Assembly: GCF_050467285.1 (NCBI RefSeq)
Contig: NZ_JBCMUN010000014.1
Location: forward strand, 1-64,000
Reading direction: 5' to 3'
Origin: Paenibacillus_E oryzisoli_A
GTDB taxonomy: Bacteria; Bacillota; Bacilli; Paenibacillales; NBRC-103111
Length of the DNA stretch: 64,000 nucleotides
Part shown: in pieces, positions 9,248-17,283 of the stretch
Layout of the letters: each line of letters opens with the position of its first letter
Position numbering within the stretch: position 1 is the stretch's first letter
Notes under the pieces: model-generated
Told to the model about the DNA's origin: nothing
Databases searched by the model: none
What the model saw: only the letters and a program-made list of their open reading frames with translations
Translations under genes and position numbers: made by a program

Positions 9248-9928
9248 CTATACACCGCGCATGGCCGGATCCCAGATAATCTTATGCAGCTGCATGTTCA
9301 GCTTTACTTTCGACAACCCTGCGCTCAGCATCTTCTCGACGAGCTTGTGAGGCGGCATTGTCTCCCAGACCGGGCTGAACATCGGCAGCGCCTTCGTCGG
9401 ATACGCCTCCAGCACGTCGACCGCCGTCTGAAAATCAAGATCGCTGCCGATGACGAACTTCAGCTCGTCCTGCTCGCGCAGCAGCGCGAAATTGCCCGTC
9501 AGCATCTGCTCCGTCTCGCCCGAATCGGGCAGCTTGTAATCCATGATGTACCTCACCTTCGGGGAGGCTACTTTGGCGATGAACGGCGCCAGGTCGATCG
9601 CGCCGTTCGTCTCGATGTGCAGGTCGTCGACCTGCTCCAACGCCGCAAGCGCCTCGACGAGGGCGAGAGACTTCTCTCCGTACAGGAGCGGCTCGCCGCC
9701 TGTCAGGCAAATATGCCGGGAGCGGAACGTCTGTACCTTGCTGACAATTTCAGTAATGGTCATGACGTTCTCCGCTTCCGCCGGGGGGTAGCTGTACTTG
9801 GTGTCGCACCAGGTACAGCGCAGGTTGCACCCAAAGAGACGGACAAAGATTGTCGGGAACCCGGCACGGGTTCCTTCGCCCTCGACCGTCTCAAAGATTT
9901 CTACCATCGGAATGCGATAATCCTGCAT
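9248..9928 (-). CDS. queE: 7-carboxy-7-deazaguanine synthase, radical SAM
   Basis: Radical SAM enzyme that rearranges 6-carboxytetrahydropterin into 7-carboxy-7-deazaguanine. The CxxxCxxC cluster motif is present as CNLRCTWC, preceded by the substrate-binding FETVEGEGTRAG. The SAM-binding GGEP follows. The start chosen is MQDYRIPMVEIF: its ATG shares one base with the queD stop (TAATG), a coupled start, and the 20 residues before it in the open frame are not family-like. Second gene of the queD-queE-queC operon. Confidence 0.95.
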   Translation of the reverse strand: MQDYRIPMVEIFETVEGEGTRAGFPTIFVRLFGCNLRCTWCDTKYSYPPAEAENVMTITEIVSKVQTFRSRHICLTGGEPLLYGEKSLALVEALAALEQVDDLHIETNGAIDLAPFIAKVASPKVRYIMDYKLPDSGETEQMLTGNFALLREQDELKFVIGSDLDFQTAVDVLEAYPTKALPMFSPVWETMPPHKLVEKMLSAGLSKVKLNMQLHKIIWDPAMRGV

Positions 9929-10401
9929 TACACGTCCTCCTCCATCATCGCGCGCGTGATGGCGGCGTAGCTGGTCGGCGTTTCCCACAGCCGAATTTCC
10001 TCCAACTGGATGTTCGGGTGCACCCCTTCATCCAGCAAACCACGATGGATTTCTTCGTACATCCAGACGACCATATTCTCAGCCGTCGTATTCATCGGCG
10101 GCAGCACTTCATTGAGATAGCGATGGTCGAGTCGATCGATAACGCGTTGTTTCGCTATACGTTTGATATCTCCAAAATCGATTGCAATTCCCCGGTGATC
10201 CACTTTGCCGCGCATAATCACCTGGAGCTTATAGGTATGTCCATGCAGACTTTTACATTTTCCCTCGTAACAATGCAAATGATGCGCACTGTCAAACGTA
10301 AACTCCTTGGATACCAAAACGGATTTATGGTGATATTTCAATTGATTCTCTTGGATGTCTCGTCCCAATCTCTGAATATCGCTTGGGATATCGTAACTCA
10401 T
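9928..10401 (-). CDS. queD: 6-carboxy-5,6,7,8-tetrahydropterin synthase
   Basis: 157 residues. Makes 6-carboxytetrahydropterin from dihydroneopterin triphosphate, the first queuosine-specific step. Zinc-binding histidines are visible in FDSAHHLHCYEGKC and SLHGHTYKL; the catalytic Cys/His/Glu pattern fits the PTPS/QueD family. GAGGTGA lies 6 nt before the ATG. First gene of the operon behind a sigma-A promoter with only about 30 nt of leader, so no preQ1 riboswitch fits upstream. Confidence 0.95.
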   Translation of the reverse strand: MSYDIPSDIQRLGRDIQENQLKYHHKSVLVSKEFTFDSAHHLHCYEGKCKSLHGHTYKLQVIMRGKVDHRGIAIDFGDIKRIAKQRVIDRLDHRYLNEVLPPMNTTAENMVVWMYEEIHRGLLDEGVHPNIQLEEIRLWETPTSYAAITRAMMEEDV

Positions 10402-10438
10402 TTCTTATCACCTCATTCATTCAAAAACAGCACTCTAC

Positions 10439-10466
10439 ATTATATCATAAAATGAGCGCTTGTCAC
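10439..10466 (-). promoter_or_regulatory. Sigma-A promoter of queDEC
   Basis: On the minus strand GTGACA, 16-bp spacer, TATAAT. The expected start is about 30 nt before the queD ATG. Confidence 0.75.
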
Positions 10467-10488
10467 CTGGCTAGTGTTAGGAAAGCAT

Positions 10489-10752
10489 TTAGCGCCTGCC
10501 GGCCTGACGCCAGTCCAGATGACTTCTGATCTCCTGCATCCGCTCATTCTCCCCGCGCAAATCGGCCTCGATGTCCGCCGTCAGACACTCAATCTGCTGC
10601 ACGACCGAATCGGGCAGCTCCACGTCCTCCAGCGACTTTACAATATACAACAAGCATTGAAGCGTTTCTTCCATGAGGTTCTTTTTCTTCCCACTCAAGA
10701 TCACTTCCGTTAGAAAAATGAGGTGATTGAGCTCCTTCTGCGTCATCTTCAA
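10489..10752 (-). CDS. Hypothetical protein, 87 residues, TTG start
   Basis: Small helical protein of unknown function, with a predicted leucine-rich central helix (LNHLIFLTEVILSGKKK) and an acidic second half. An upstream in-frame ATG exists, but the only good ribosome-binding site (AAAGGGG) sits 9 nt before a TTG at 10752, so I use that start. It lies between the que operon and the divergent nitroreductase. No signal peptide or membrane segment. No family recognised. Confidence 0.6.
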   Translation of the reverse strand: MKMTQKELNHLIFLTEVILSGKKKNLMEETLQCLLYIVKSLEDVELPDSVVQQIECLTADIEADLRGENERMQEIRSHLDWRQAGRR

Positions 10753-10814
10753 GAGGGACCGCCCCTTTCTCATGTTCCATTATCCAACATTTTCCGACAA
10801 CACGAAAGTGTCTC

Positions 10815-10843
10815 TTGACAGTCAAAACTATAACATTTATTAT
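10815..10843 (+). promoter_or_regulatory. Sigma-A promoter of nitroreductase gene
   Basis: TTGACA, 17-bp spacer, TATTAT. The -35 box lies inside a short perfect palindrome TTGACAGTCAA, which could be an operator. The leader to the ATG is about 117 nt. Confidence 0.7.
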
Positions 10844-10966
10844 TACAGTAATTTGTTATTTATTTTAATACAGTTGTACTTCGATAAGCATTCCAACGTT
10901 TACCCCGCATGCGAATGCTTTTGCGTTATCATACTAAAAAAAATAAAATTCCGTGGAGGGAATACC

Positions 10967-11596
10967 ATGCGTACACAAGTTCAAAATGAAGTCCTAAAAG
11001 TGTTGGAAGAGCGTCACTCCGTCAAGCAATATCAAGCTGGCCACCAAATGCCGAAGGCCGATCTGGAGCAACTGTTGACATCTGCCGCGCAAGCGCCATC
11101 CGCTTGGAACCTGCAGCACTGGAAATTCCTTGTGATCGACGATCAAGCCCACAAAGAAAAGCTGCTTCCAATCGCTTACGGTCAAAAGCAAATCGTTGAA
11201 AGCTCCGTTGTGATCGCGGTGCTTGGCGATCTCGAAGCGAACAAAAATGCTGAGCTTGTCTTCGGACCAGCCGTTGAAGGCGGCTTTATCCCGCAAGCCG
11301 TGAAAGATACGCTCGTTTCGCAAATCGAAAACGTCTATCAATACCCGCAAGTCGCTCGCGACGAAGCGATCCGCAACGCGTCTCTGGCGGCTATGAACCT
11401 GATGATCGCAGCAAAATCGCTTGGCTATGACACTTGCCCAATGGGCGGATACGACGCAGCGAAATTCGTTGAAACGTTCAACGTACCAGCTCGTTATGTG
11501 CCTGTTATGTTGATCAGCGTAGGCCTTGCTGCTACGCCTGCAAGACCGTCCGGCCGTTTGACACTCGATCAAATTACAGTAGCAAACACGTTCTAA
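10967..11596 (+). CDS. Nitroreductase family FMN oxidoreductase
   Basis: 209 residues. Flavin-dependent NAD(P)H oxidoreductase of the nitroreductase superfamily; such enzymes reduce nitro compounds, quinones or related electrophiles. Family signs: N-terminal RHSVKQY (FMN phosphate contact), AAQAPSAWNLQHWKFLV (flavin-binding loop), and near the end LGYDTCPMGGYD. GTGGAGGG precedes the ATG. It is monocistronic, between its own sigma-A promoter and a strong terminator. The natural substrate cannot be read from the sequence. Confidence 0.9.
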   Translation: MRTQVQNEVLKVLEERHSVKQYQAGHQMPKADLEQLLTSAAQAPSAWNLQHWKFLVIDDQAHKEKLLPIAYGQKQIVESSVVIAVLGDLEANKNAELVFGPAVEGGFIPQAVKDTLVSQIENVYQYPQVARDEAIRNASLAAMNLMIAAKSLGYDTCPMGGYDAAKFVETFNVPARYVPVMLISVGLAATPARPSGRLTLDQITVANTF

Positions 11597-11609
11597 TTCA
11601 TTATTCGAA

Positions 11610-11652
11610 AAGGCATGGCGCTCGGAGCCTGAGGTTCCGTGAGCCATGCCTT
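11610..11652. terminator. Bidirectional terminator
   Basis: AAGGCATGGC / GCCATGCCTT stem between the convergent nitroreductase gene and the 364-residue gene. Confidence 0.8.
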
Positions 11653-11662
11653 CATTATTTGA

Positions 11663-12757
11663 TTAATGCAATTGTTCCGTTTCAAACAAAATTTCATCAA
11701 TCAGTTTATTGCGGTAAAGCATGGACACATTGAACGTTTCATACTCTTTTTCCTTATCCAACTCGTCCAGCAGAAGTGTCGCAATCAATTCCCGATCATC
11801 AGGGCTGCCTGGCTCCCGAAAATCTATAAAGCCTGTCAACTGCCTGGAACTGACGTCAACCGTTGCCGTTCCTATCGGCAGACTGCCATTCGATTGTTCG
11901 TAAATTTCATAGGTCAACGTATCCCCATCATCTCGCGCGAGAACGATGGAATAATCGTCGCGGTTCGGCAATACATCGAACTCCTCGTCGGCTTCCATTT
12001 CGTCCGAGAGGTCCAGCACATCCAGATGCGTCAGTTCAATCGTGTCGATTGTTTCCCCGTTATACATCATATGGAACACAAAAGAGTCCGTTTCGTCCTC
12101 ATTGAAATCGGCGACAATCAGCTCTGTCACGAGATCCATTTCATCCTCAAACGGATCGAAGCTCCAGGTAATATCCCCGATCACTTCCGAACCGTACAAC
12201 CGCAGCGAGGCTTCCGCGACGAGATCCGCTTCCCGATCGTAGATTTGATACTCCACGTGGTTGCGCGATTCCCCAACAATCACAAGCTCGTACCCTTTGT
12301 CCTGCTTGTGCTGCTGCAGCATCGACCATTGGGTTTGATCAGCCGATTCTTCCTCATCGATCATGCTGAGCGGCGCATCATCATCCACCCAGTCGTACTC
12401 GATTTGCTCTTGAAAATTTTCATAAACGCGCTCCGCCAGCTCGCTCTGCTCGGTTACTGGCTGTATCACATGATCTGTCGCAATGACAAAATCATAGTCG
12501 CTGCAGTTCGCCGTGACCTCGCATTGGTCTATGTTCAGCGCATCCACCAAATTTTGCACATACGCTTGCACCCTATCATAGACATCCTGCTTGCTCTCTT
12601 CCGCAATCGACTGCTGCTCCAGATGAATCGAGCCTTTCATACGATCCGATTCCCTGTAGACTAGCGTTAACGTACCGACAAACTCCCCATTGTACAGTAT
12701 ATCGCAGACTTCGCCGCCTGCTGTTTTCAGGTCGGGTGTAAGGCTAATATCGGCCAT
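11663..12757 (-). CDS. Acidic repeat-built protein, 364 residues, unknown function
   Basis: Cytoplasmic-looking protein (no signal or membrane segment), very acidic. By eye, residues about 170-265 and 275-360 are a clear tandem duplication: each runs Y-x-hydrophobic, V/TYxIY, a strand pair, then D-rich helix ending in LYRNKLID/MYNGETIDT-I. The N-terminus (about 15-95, ILYNGEFVGTLTLVYRES) looks like a third, diverged copy. This suggests a three-module array of an undescribed alpha/beta domain. GAGGAGG is 10 nt before the ATG. It lies divergent from the YjcZ peptide gene. No family recognised. Confidence 0.8.
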   Translation of the reverse strand: MADISLTPDLKTAGGEVCDILYNGEFVGTLTLVYRESDRMKGSIHLEQQSIAEESKQDVYDRVQAYVQNLVDALNIDQCEVTANCSDYDFVIATDHVIQPVTEQSELAERVYENFQEQIEYDWVDDDAPLSMIDEEESADQTQWSMLQQHKQDKGYELVIVGESRNHVEYQIYDREADLVAEASLRLYGSEVIGDITWSFDPFEDEMDLVTELIVADFNEDETDSFVFHMMYNGETIDTIELTHLDVLDLSDEMEADEEFDVLPNRDDYSIVLARDDGDTLTYEIYEQSNGSLPIGTATVDVSSRQLTGFIDFREPGSPDDRELIATLLLDELDKEKEYETFNVSMLYRNKLIDEILFETEQLH

Positions 12758-12839
12758 GGCACTGACGCCTCCTCTACAGATCTAGTTCTTCATTCGTAGA
12801 ATGTCCCAATTTCGTCCAAATTATGAGCAATCAGGATAA

Positions 12840-12875
12840 ACGTCTATACACTTCTGCCCTTTCTCACATATCTTA
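12840..12875 (+). promoter_or_regulatory. Sigma-K-like promoter of first YjcZ gene
   Basis: CATATCTTA at 12867-12875 fits the mother-cell -10 pattern CATANNNTA. ACGTCTA begins exactly 27 bp upstream, and the same element and spacing recur before the second YjcZ gene at 62.6 kb. Confidence 0.5.
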
Positions 12876-12910
12876 ACGTATACCAGCAACCAGAAAGGAG
12901 GGAATACGCT

Positions 12911-12997
12911 ATGTCAGCAGGTGTAGGTTACTCCGCAGGAGCAATCTTGGTTCTTTTCATCTTGCTCGTAATCATCTCCAGCGCATTCGTACTCTAA
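12911..12997 (+). CDS. YjcZ-type 28-residue membrane peptide
   Basis: One of two copies in this window (the other at 62.6 kb). Tiny hydrophobic peptide: short N-terminal Gly/Ala/Ser segment followed by a single membrane-spanning stretch AILVLFILLVIISSAFVL. This is the pattern of the YjcZ family of Bacillales, known mostly from sporulation. AAAGGAGG stands upstream of the ATG and a strong terminator follows. The peptide probably inserts in a spore or forespore membrane; its role is unknown. Confidence 0.9.
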   Translation: MSAGVGYSAGAILVLFILLVIISSAFVL

Positions 12998-13011
12998 TCC
13001 TTCCAATGTAA

Positions 13012-13055
13012 AAAGAAGATCCTTGCCGGCGAACGATGCTGGCGGGATCTTCTTT
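13012..13055 (+). terminator. Terminator after YjcZ gene
   Basis: AAAGAAGATCC..GCCGGC stem pairing with GCTGGC..GGATCTTCTTT. Its right arm touches the stop codon of the convergent glycosyltransferase gene. Confidence 0.85.
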
Positions 13056-14508
13056 ATTGAGCGCTATCGTTTAATTTCCGCCGTTCCGCTTCAATGTCCT
13101 CCAGCTTGCGGAGAACTCGCTCGGACGAGCCCGGAACCTGCTGCACCTTACTCCATACTTCCTTGGCTTTCGCCAGTTTGCCGGATCGGTGTGCGATCTC
13201 CCCAAGCGCCGCGGCCGCTTTCCACTCCGCAATCTGATAGTCGGGACTGACGCTTCCGCGATATTGCGGCAGAACCTGCAGGGCTTGCTTCAACTCTTTC
13301 TCCGCTTCTTGCATCAGAGCATTCGCTTGCTGCATCTTGATTTGGGCTAGCAGGTAATGGCCATCCGGAAAATCCGGCGAATCCGCGATCAAGAGTCGGC
13401 AATATGCCTCCGCTTCGTCGATTTGCTTCTGTTTCAGCTTGATTTGAATCAACAAGCGATACACCTCCGACAGCCGGCCGAACAGCGGCGTCTGCCGCGC
13501 CGTTCGTTCCGCTTCCAGCAGCACCGTCAGCGCCTCTTCCTCCCGCTTTGCAGCCAGCAGTTCCCTGCCGAGAAAAAGCAAATGCCCCGGATTGTTCGGC
13601 TCGTCATGAACCATCTGAGCAAGCAGGCGCAGATTGCGCTCCAGCTTGCCTCTGCTTTGCACAACGGACGGCTCATAGCCGTTGTGGTCCAAACGGATGC
13701 GGACGGCGCGCCGGTACGTGTCGTCCTGGAACACACCTGCGGCCGTCCCCACCTGCTCGTGGATGCGGCCGTAGTACCGCAGTCCGCGCTGCGCGGGAAA
13801 CATGCGGACTTGCGAAAAATCGTGCCGCACCGCGCCGTTCACACGGTTCAAATGCCACACATGCAGCGCCGCTGGCACCGGCAAGCTGTGGAAGATCCCC
13901 GCGACTTCGCGCACGGCCGGCACATCTGCCGGCAGCAGCGCCTCATCCGCGTCCACCCACAACACCCAGTCGGACTGGATATGCACCAGTCCGATATTTC
14001 TAGCCGCCGCGAAGTCGTCCGACCAGGTGATGCGAATCACCTTCACCTTCGGGAATTGCGCGGCGATCTGCGCCGTGTTGTCCGTGGAGGAATCGATCAC
14101 GAGGATCTCATCCACGGCGCTTTGCAGCGCGGCGATGCATTTCGCAATGTTCGCCGACTCGTTATAGGTGAGGATGCCTGCGGCCACCGTCACCTGAGGC
14201 ACTTGCAGCAGCTCCGCGATATGCGGCTGCACCGGTGTCGCAGGCAGCTTGCCGATGTTCTCAAACATCGACGCCACCCACTGCGCCTGCGGATCCAGCA
14301 ACCACGCCCGCTCCAGCACCCGCTGCGCCGACGTCGTCTCCTTCTGGAGCAGCAGCGTCTCGCCGAGCATCACCCAGAGCTGCGCGTCAATCGGTGATTT
14401 GGAGATGGCAAGAAGCAGAGCGGACTCTGCTTCTTGGAGGTTGCCTTTTTGGATGAGGGAGATAAAGGGCTGGTAATTAGTAGGTATTTTCTTTTGTGAA
14501 GGGTACAT
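13054..14508 (-). CDS. TPR-containing family 2 glycosyltransferase
   Basis: About 484 residues. Layout: N-terminal TPR-like helices (about 15-90), GT2 GT-A catalytic domain (about 105-330) with LTYNESANIAKCI, the nucleotide loop VIDSSTDNT, AARNIGL and the metal-binding WVDADE (DxD), then C-terminal TPR helices (about 330-470). The family transfers sugars to proteins or peptides; SunS-type S-glycosyltransferases share the GT2-TPR build. Two upstream in-frame ATGs lack a ribosome site; the ATG of MYPSQKK has GGAG 12 nt before it. It overlaps the end of the upstream secreted-protein gene by 32 bp, so coupling is likely. Being last in a surface-protein locus, it may glycosylate those proteins (inference). 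Confidence 0.88.
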   Translation of the reverse strand: MYPSQKKIPTNYQPFISLIQKGNLQEAESALLLAISKSPIDAQLWVMLGETLLLQKETTSAQRVLERAWLLDPQAQWVASMFENIGKLPATPVQPHIAELLQVPQVTVAAGILTYNESANIAKCIAALQSAVDEILVIDSSTDNTAQIAAQFPKVKVIRITWSDDFAAARNIGLVHIQSDWVLWVDADEALLPADVPAVREVAGIFHSLPVPAALHVWHLNRVNGAVRHDFSQVRMFPAQRGLRYYGRIHEQVGTAAGVFQDDTYRRAVRIRLDHNGYEPSVVQSRGKLERNLRLLAQMVHDEPNNPGHLLFLGRELLAAKREEEALTVLLEAERTARQTPLFGRLSEVYRLLIQIKLKQKQIDEAEAYCRLLIADSPDFPDGHYLLAQIKMQQANALMQEAEKELKQALQVLPQYRGSVSPDYQIAEWKAAAALGEIAHRSGKLAKAKEVWSKVQQVPGSSERVLRKLEDIEAERRKLNDSAQ

Positions 14509-16318
14509 AGTAGACACGAGCTCCATCGTTTGGATGTAGAACAATCATAACGGTAGTTCCTTCTGGTGCATTAATTGAAACAGCACCGGACGTCTCGAAT
14601 AAGATTTCATTTCCGTAAAGATCATCGATGACGGAGATGGCGTCGTTATTCAAAGCATATCCCCCTTCTACATAAAAGGAATCTAACGTATCTGGATAAA
14701 GATCTTCAAAACGAATTGAACTTGTAGACAATCCATATGCGTCCAGAGGTAGAGGCACGACTTTAAAGTTAAAGTCATCAAGATACAGTTTTGAACCATC
14801 CATACTATGAGCGTAAACTTTAACTTTATTCTCAGTAGCATCTGTCGTTGTTGGGGCTACGAACTTGATCGTATTAAATTCATACACCGAGCCTGTGACA
14901 GAAGATGTACCTATCGATTGAATATCTGAATTGTTCACGATAGCCCCCTCACCGAAAGCCGCATCGACATTAAGGACAAGTGAGCTTGTCTTTTCAGGGT
15001 CCTGAAGATCAAGGGATTGATACATTGAAGTTAGCGCTGGGAAAGGCTCTGTTTGATCAGGCTCTAATGCAAAACGTTCAATGTCGACAGTTACTTCAGT
15101 TGGTGTGTACATGTGCCTAGAATCATAAGCCTTAATCTTTTTAATCTTTTGAACGGTTCCATAAGTATGAAATGTATCCCACGACCACGATAATTTTGAA
15201 CTATCCAAGCTATAGTTCTTTGAAATAATCGAAGTCGAACCTGAGGGCATTTCTTCGACTTCAACATCATACATGATGTAATCCTCTTGATCATCTATAA
15301 ATACATCATCCAAATCGATCTCTGAATTATTACCCAGGAACATTTTATTTCCATTACCAGCATTATAAAAATGATTAGCCACCACATTGTTCGGATTCAA
15401 ATGCGGCGCCGTATTGCCATCCCCTAGTACCGTTACAGAAAAAGTTGCGGAATCCGCTATGCCGCCATGATCATCCCAGACCACTAATCTAAAATAACTT
15501 GTTCCTTCGTAATCCCCGTATATTCTCCATTCGGATCCAGCGCCTTCGCTTCCATCATAGATCTGAGCGCTATCGTTGTACTGACCGTTGGAATCAGGGA
15601 TTGGAATAAAGCTAACATATAACTCGTCACCATCAGGATCTGTAAAATAATTGCTAAGATCACCAAGTTCCAACTCATCAAAGAGCTGAACATTAAAGTT
15701 GGCAGGCAGGGAATGCCCTGTATTCAACTGAGGCGCATGATTCCCAGCCATTTGATTACGAAGAAGATCCGGTTTAATCCCACCCATCAAACTTTTGACA
15801 GAGTCAGCAGTCGTAAAGTCGCTCGGAGAACTGACCATTTTCTTGATGACATCAGAGATATCATACTTCCGTTCTGGAACGCTGCCGCTTACGACCGTTA
15901 CTTGAAATTGATCTTCTTCATAGACCATATGTTCAGTTTCATCTAAGCCAACGGAATACTTCACTGTGAAAGTTGCCGTTCCTGGGGCAATAGGATGAAT
16001 TTTAAGCAAACCTTCAACATCATACCCAGGCTCATTGATGGCAACATCTGTATTATCGCTTTCCACATTAAACTCAAAATAACGGGCATTCGGATACAAT
16101 TCATTCAAATCAATGATTGCTTGAGAACTTCCCAATGAAACCGTCCGATCACCGAGCACGTCAGAGTCGAAAACCGGATATTCCGGGGGATAAGACTCAT
16201 TTGCATGTGCAAGTTCATATGTAGGTTGAAACAATAACGGCGCAACTGCCATCGCCGAACTTACCAGTACCGCCGCCGCTTTCTTTTTACTCGTGTGAGC
16301 TTTCCTACCTTTACTCAA
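14477..16318 (-). CDS. Secreted protein with cadherin-like repeats
   Basis: 613 residues, TTG start. An unusually lysine-rich signal peptide (KGRKAHTSKKKAAAVLVSS..) with cleavage near ANES about residue 40. The mature part is beta-rich and acidic. At least two cadherin/Ig-like modules with DPDGDELYVSF and DDHGGIADSATFSVTVLGDGNTAPHLN (about 195-310), which are calcium-site-like signatures. The following region is probably another pair of modules (about 310-420 with DLDDVFIDDQED). The C-terminal 190 residues are not recognisable. No SLH or sortase signal. It lies directly upstream of, and overlaps, the glycosyltransferase gene. Confidence 0.85.
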   Translation of the reverse strand: MSKGRKAHTSKKKAAAVLVSSAMAVAPLLFQPTYELAHANESYPPEYPVFDSDVLGDRTVSLGSSQAIIDLNELYPNARYFEFNVESDNTDVAINEPGYDVEGLLKIHPIAPGTATFTVKYSVGLDETEHMVYEEDQFQVTVVSGSVPERKYDISDVIKKMVSSPSDFTTADSVKSLMGGIKPDLLRNQMAGNHAPQLNTGHSLPANFNVQLFDELELGDLSNYFTDPDGDELYVSFIPIPDSNGQYNDSAQIYDGSEGAGSEWRIYGDYEGTSYFRLVVWDDHGGIADSATFSVTVLGDGNTAPHLNPNNVVANHFYNAGNGNKMFLGNNSEIDLDDVFIDDQEDYIMYDVEVEEMPSGSTSIISKNYSLDSSKLSWSWDTFHTYGTVQKIKKIKAYDSRHMYTPTEVTVDIERFALEPDQTEPFPALTSMYQSLDLQDPEKTSSLVLNVDAAFGEGAIVNNSDIQSIGTSSVTGSVYEFNTIKFVAPTTTDATENKVKVYAHSMDGSKLYLDDFNFKVVPLPLDAYGLSTSSIRFEDLYPDTLDSFYVEGGYALNNDAISVIDDLYGNEILFETSGAVSINAPEGTTVMIVLHPNDGARVYYVPFTKENTY

Positions 16319-16397
16319 AAGGAATCACATCCTACGTCTAGTATTCTTCCTTTCATTCTATCATAGGCCATTCTTCCTAAAAACCCCTCTAACGACA

Positions 16398-16421
16398 AAA
16401 ATCCTCAAAAAGCGAGGATTT
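16398..16421 (-). terminator. Intrinsic terminator after HAD gene
   Basis: AAATCCTC / GAGGATTT stem with a TTTTT tail on the minus strand, just past the HAD phosphatase stop. Confidence 0.8.
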
Positions 16422-16436
16422 AATCGAAATTTTAGA

Positions 16437-17237
16437 TTACAAACAATATTTTAATAATGCTTCGTGCACGCCGTCGTCATTATTCGAAGCCGTGACCCAA
16501 TCTGCTGCTGCTTTAACAGCCTCCGGGGAATTCTCAACCGCGATACCAACGCCTGCAAAAGCCATCATTTCCAGATCATTGTAGTAATTCCCGATAGCAA
16601 TAATCTCGTCCGGTTCAACCTTCAGCGACGCAGCAAGTGCCTTAAGGGCATTCCCTTTATTCGCCAAAGGACTCATCACATCGATAAATAAATCACCGCT
16701 GCGGATCATGCGTAAAGAGCCGTATAACTTCTGATCCTCCCACTCCTTCTGCACACGATCCAACACTTCCGGCTGGCCAAAAAGCGTAAATTTCACCAGA
16801 GGCAGAGACAATTCCGAGACGCTGCTCACCAGCTTGGGACTAATGAGGAATTTCTCGTACATCTCTCTCTCATATGCCCCTATACGCTCAATATACATAT
16901 TCATCGCCGTGCACACGTCAAAATGGATCCCCTCGCGCCTAGCATACGCCAGCATCGGTTCAATGTCTTCAACAGCAAAAGTAAACTCATTCACAATCGT
17001 CTGTCTATGCTCATCGGCATGCAACGTGACAGCGCCATTATGTGTAATCATCGTGCCTTCGAGTCCCAGTTCCTCCAGAATTGGAAGTGTACTGGCCGGA
17101 GCTCTTCCTGTACAAAGTACAATGCTGCAACCTTGATCATAGACAGCTTGGACCGTTTCAATCGTCCGTTCACTCAGAACGTGCTCGTCATTCAATAGAG
17201 TACCGTCAACATCCAACGCGATTAATCGAAAGCTCAA
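16437..17237 (-). CDS. Cof-type HAD-IIB sugar-phosphate phosphatase
   Basis: 266 residues. HAD-superfamily hydrolase acting probably on sugar phosphates or other small phosphoesters. Motif I DVDGTLLN with nucleophile Asp9 and acid/base Asp11; motif II LCTGRAP; motif III lysine and motif IV GNYYNDLEMM, which also fixes it as Cof/IIB type. The start is TTG with AAAGGAG 9 nt upstream. It stands 46 bp after the giant secreted gene in the same direction, before a terminator. No specific link to surface biology is visible. Confidence 0.92.
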   Translation of the reverse strand: MSFRLIALDVDGTLLNDEHVLSERTIETVQAVYDQGCSIVLCTGRAPASTLPILEELGLEGTMITHNGAVTLHADEHRQTIVNEFTFAVEDIEPMLAYARREGIHFDVCTAMNMYIERIGAYEREMYEKFLISPKLVSSVSELSLPLVKFTLFGQPEVLDRVQKEWEDQKLYGSLRMIRSGDLFIDVMSPLANKGNALKALAASLKVEPDEIIAIGNYYNDLEMMAFAGVGIAVENSPEAVKAAADWVTASNNDDGVHEALLKYCL

Positions 17238-17283
17238 CCTTCCTCGCTCCTTTGCTCGCTTCTATCGACCTATTGTACCATAT

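Noticed and set aside
10402..10438. Possible preQ1 riboswitch before queD
   Set aside because: The leader after the sigma-A promoter is only about 30 nt and has no preQ1-I-like loop.
16337..16345. Third ACGTCTA upstream of the cadherin-like gene
   Set aside because: It is on the other strand relative to that gene and has no CATANNNTA at the right distance.
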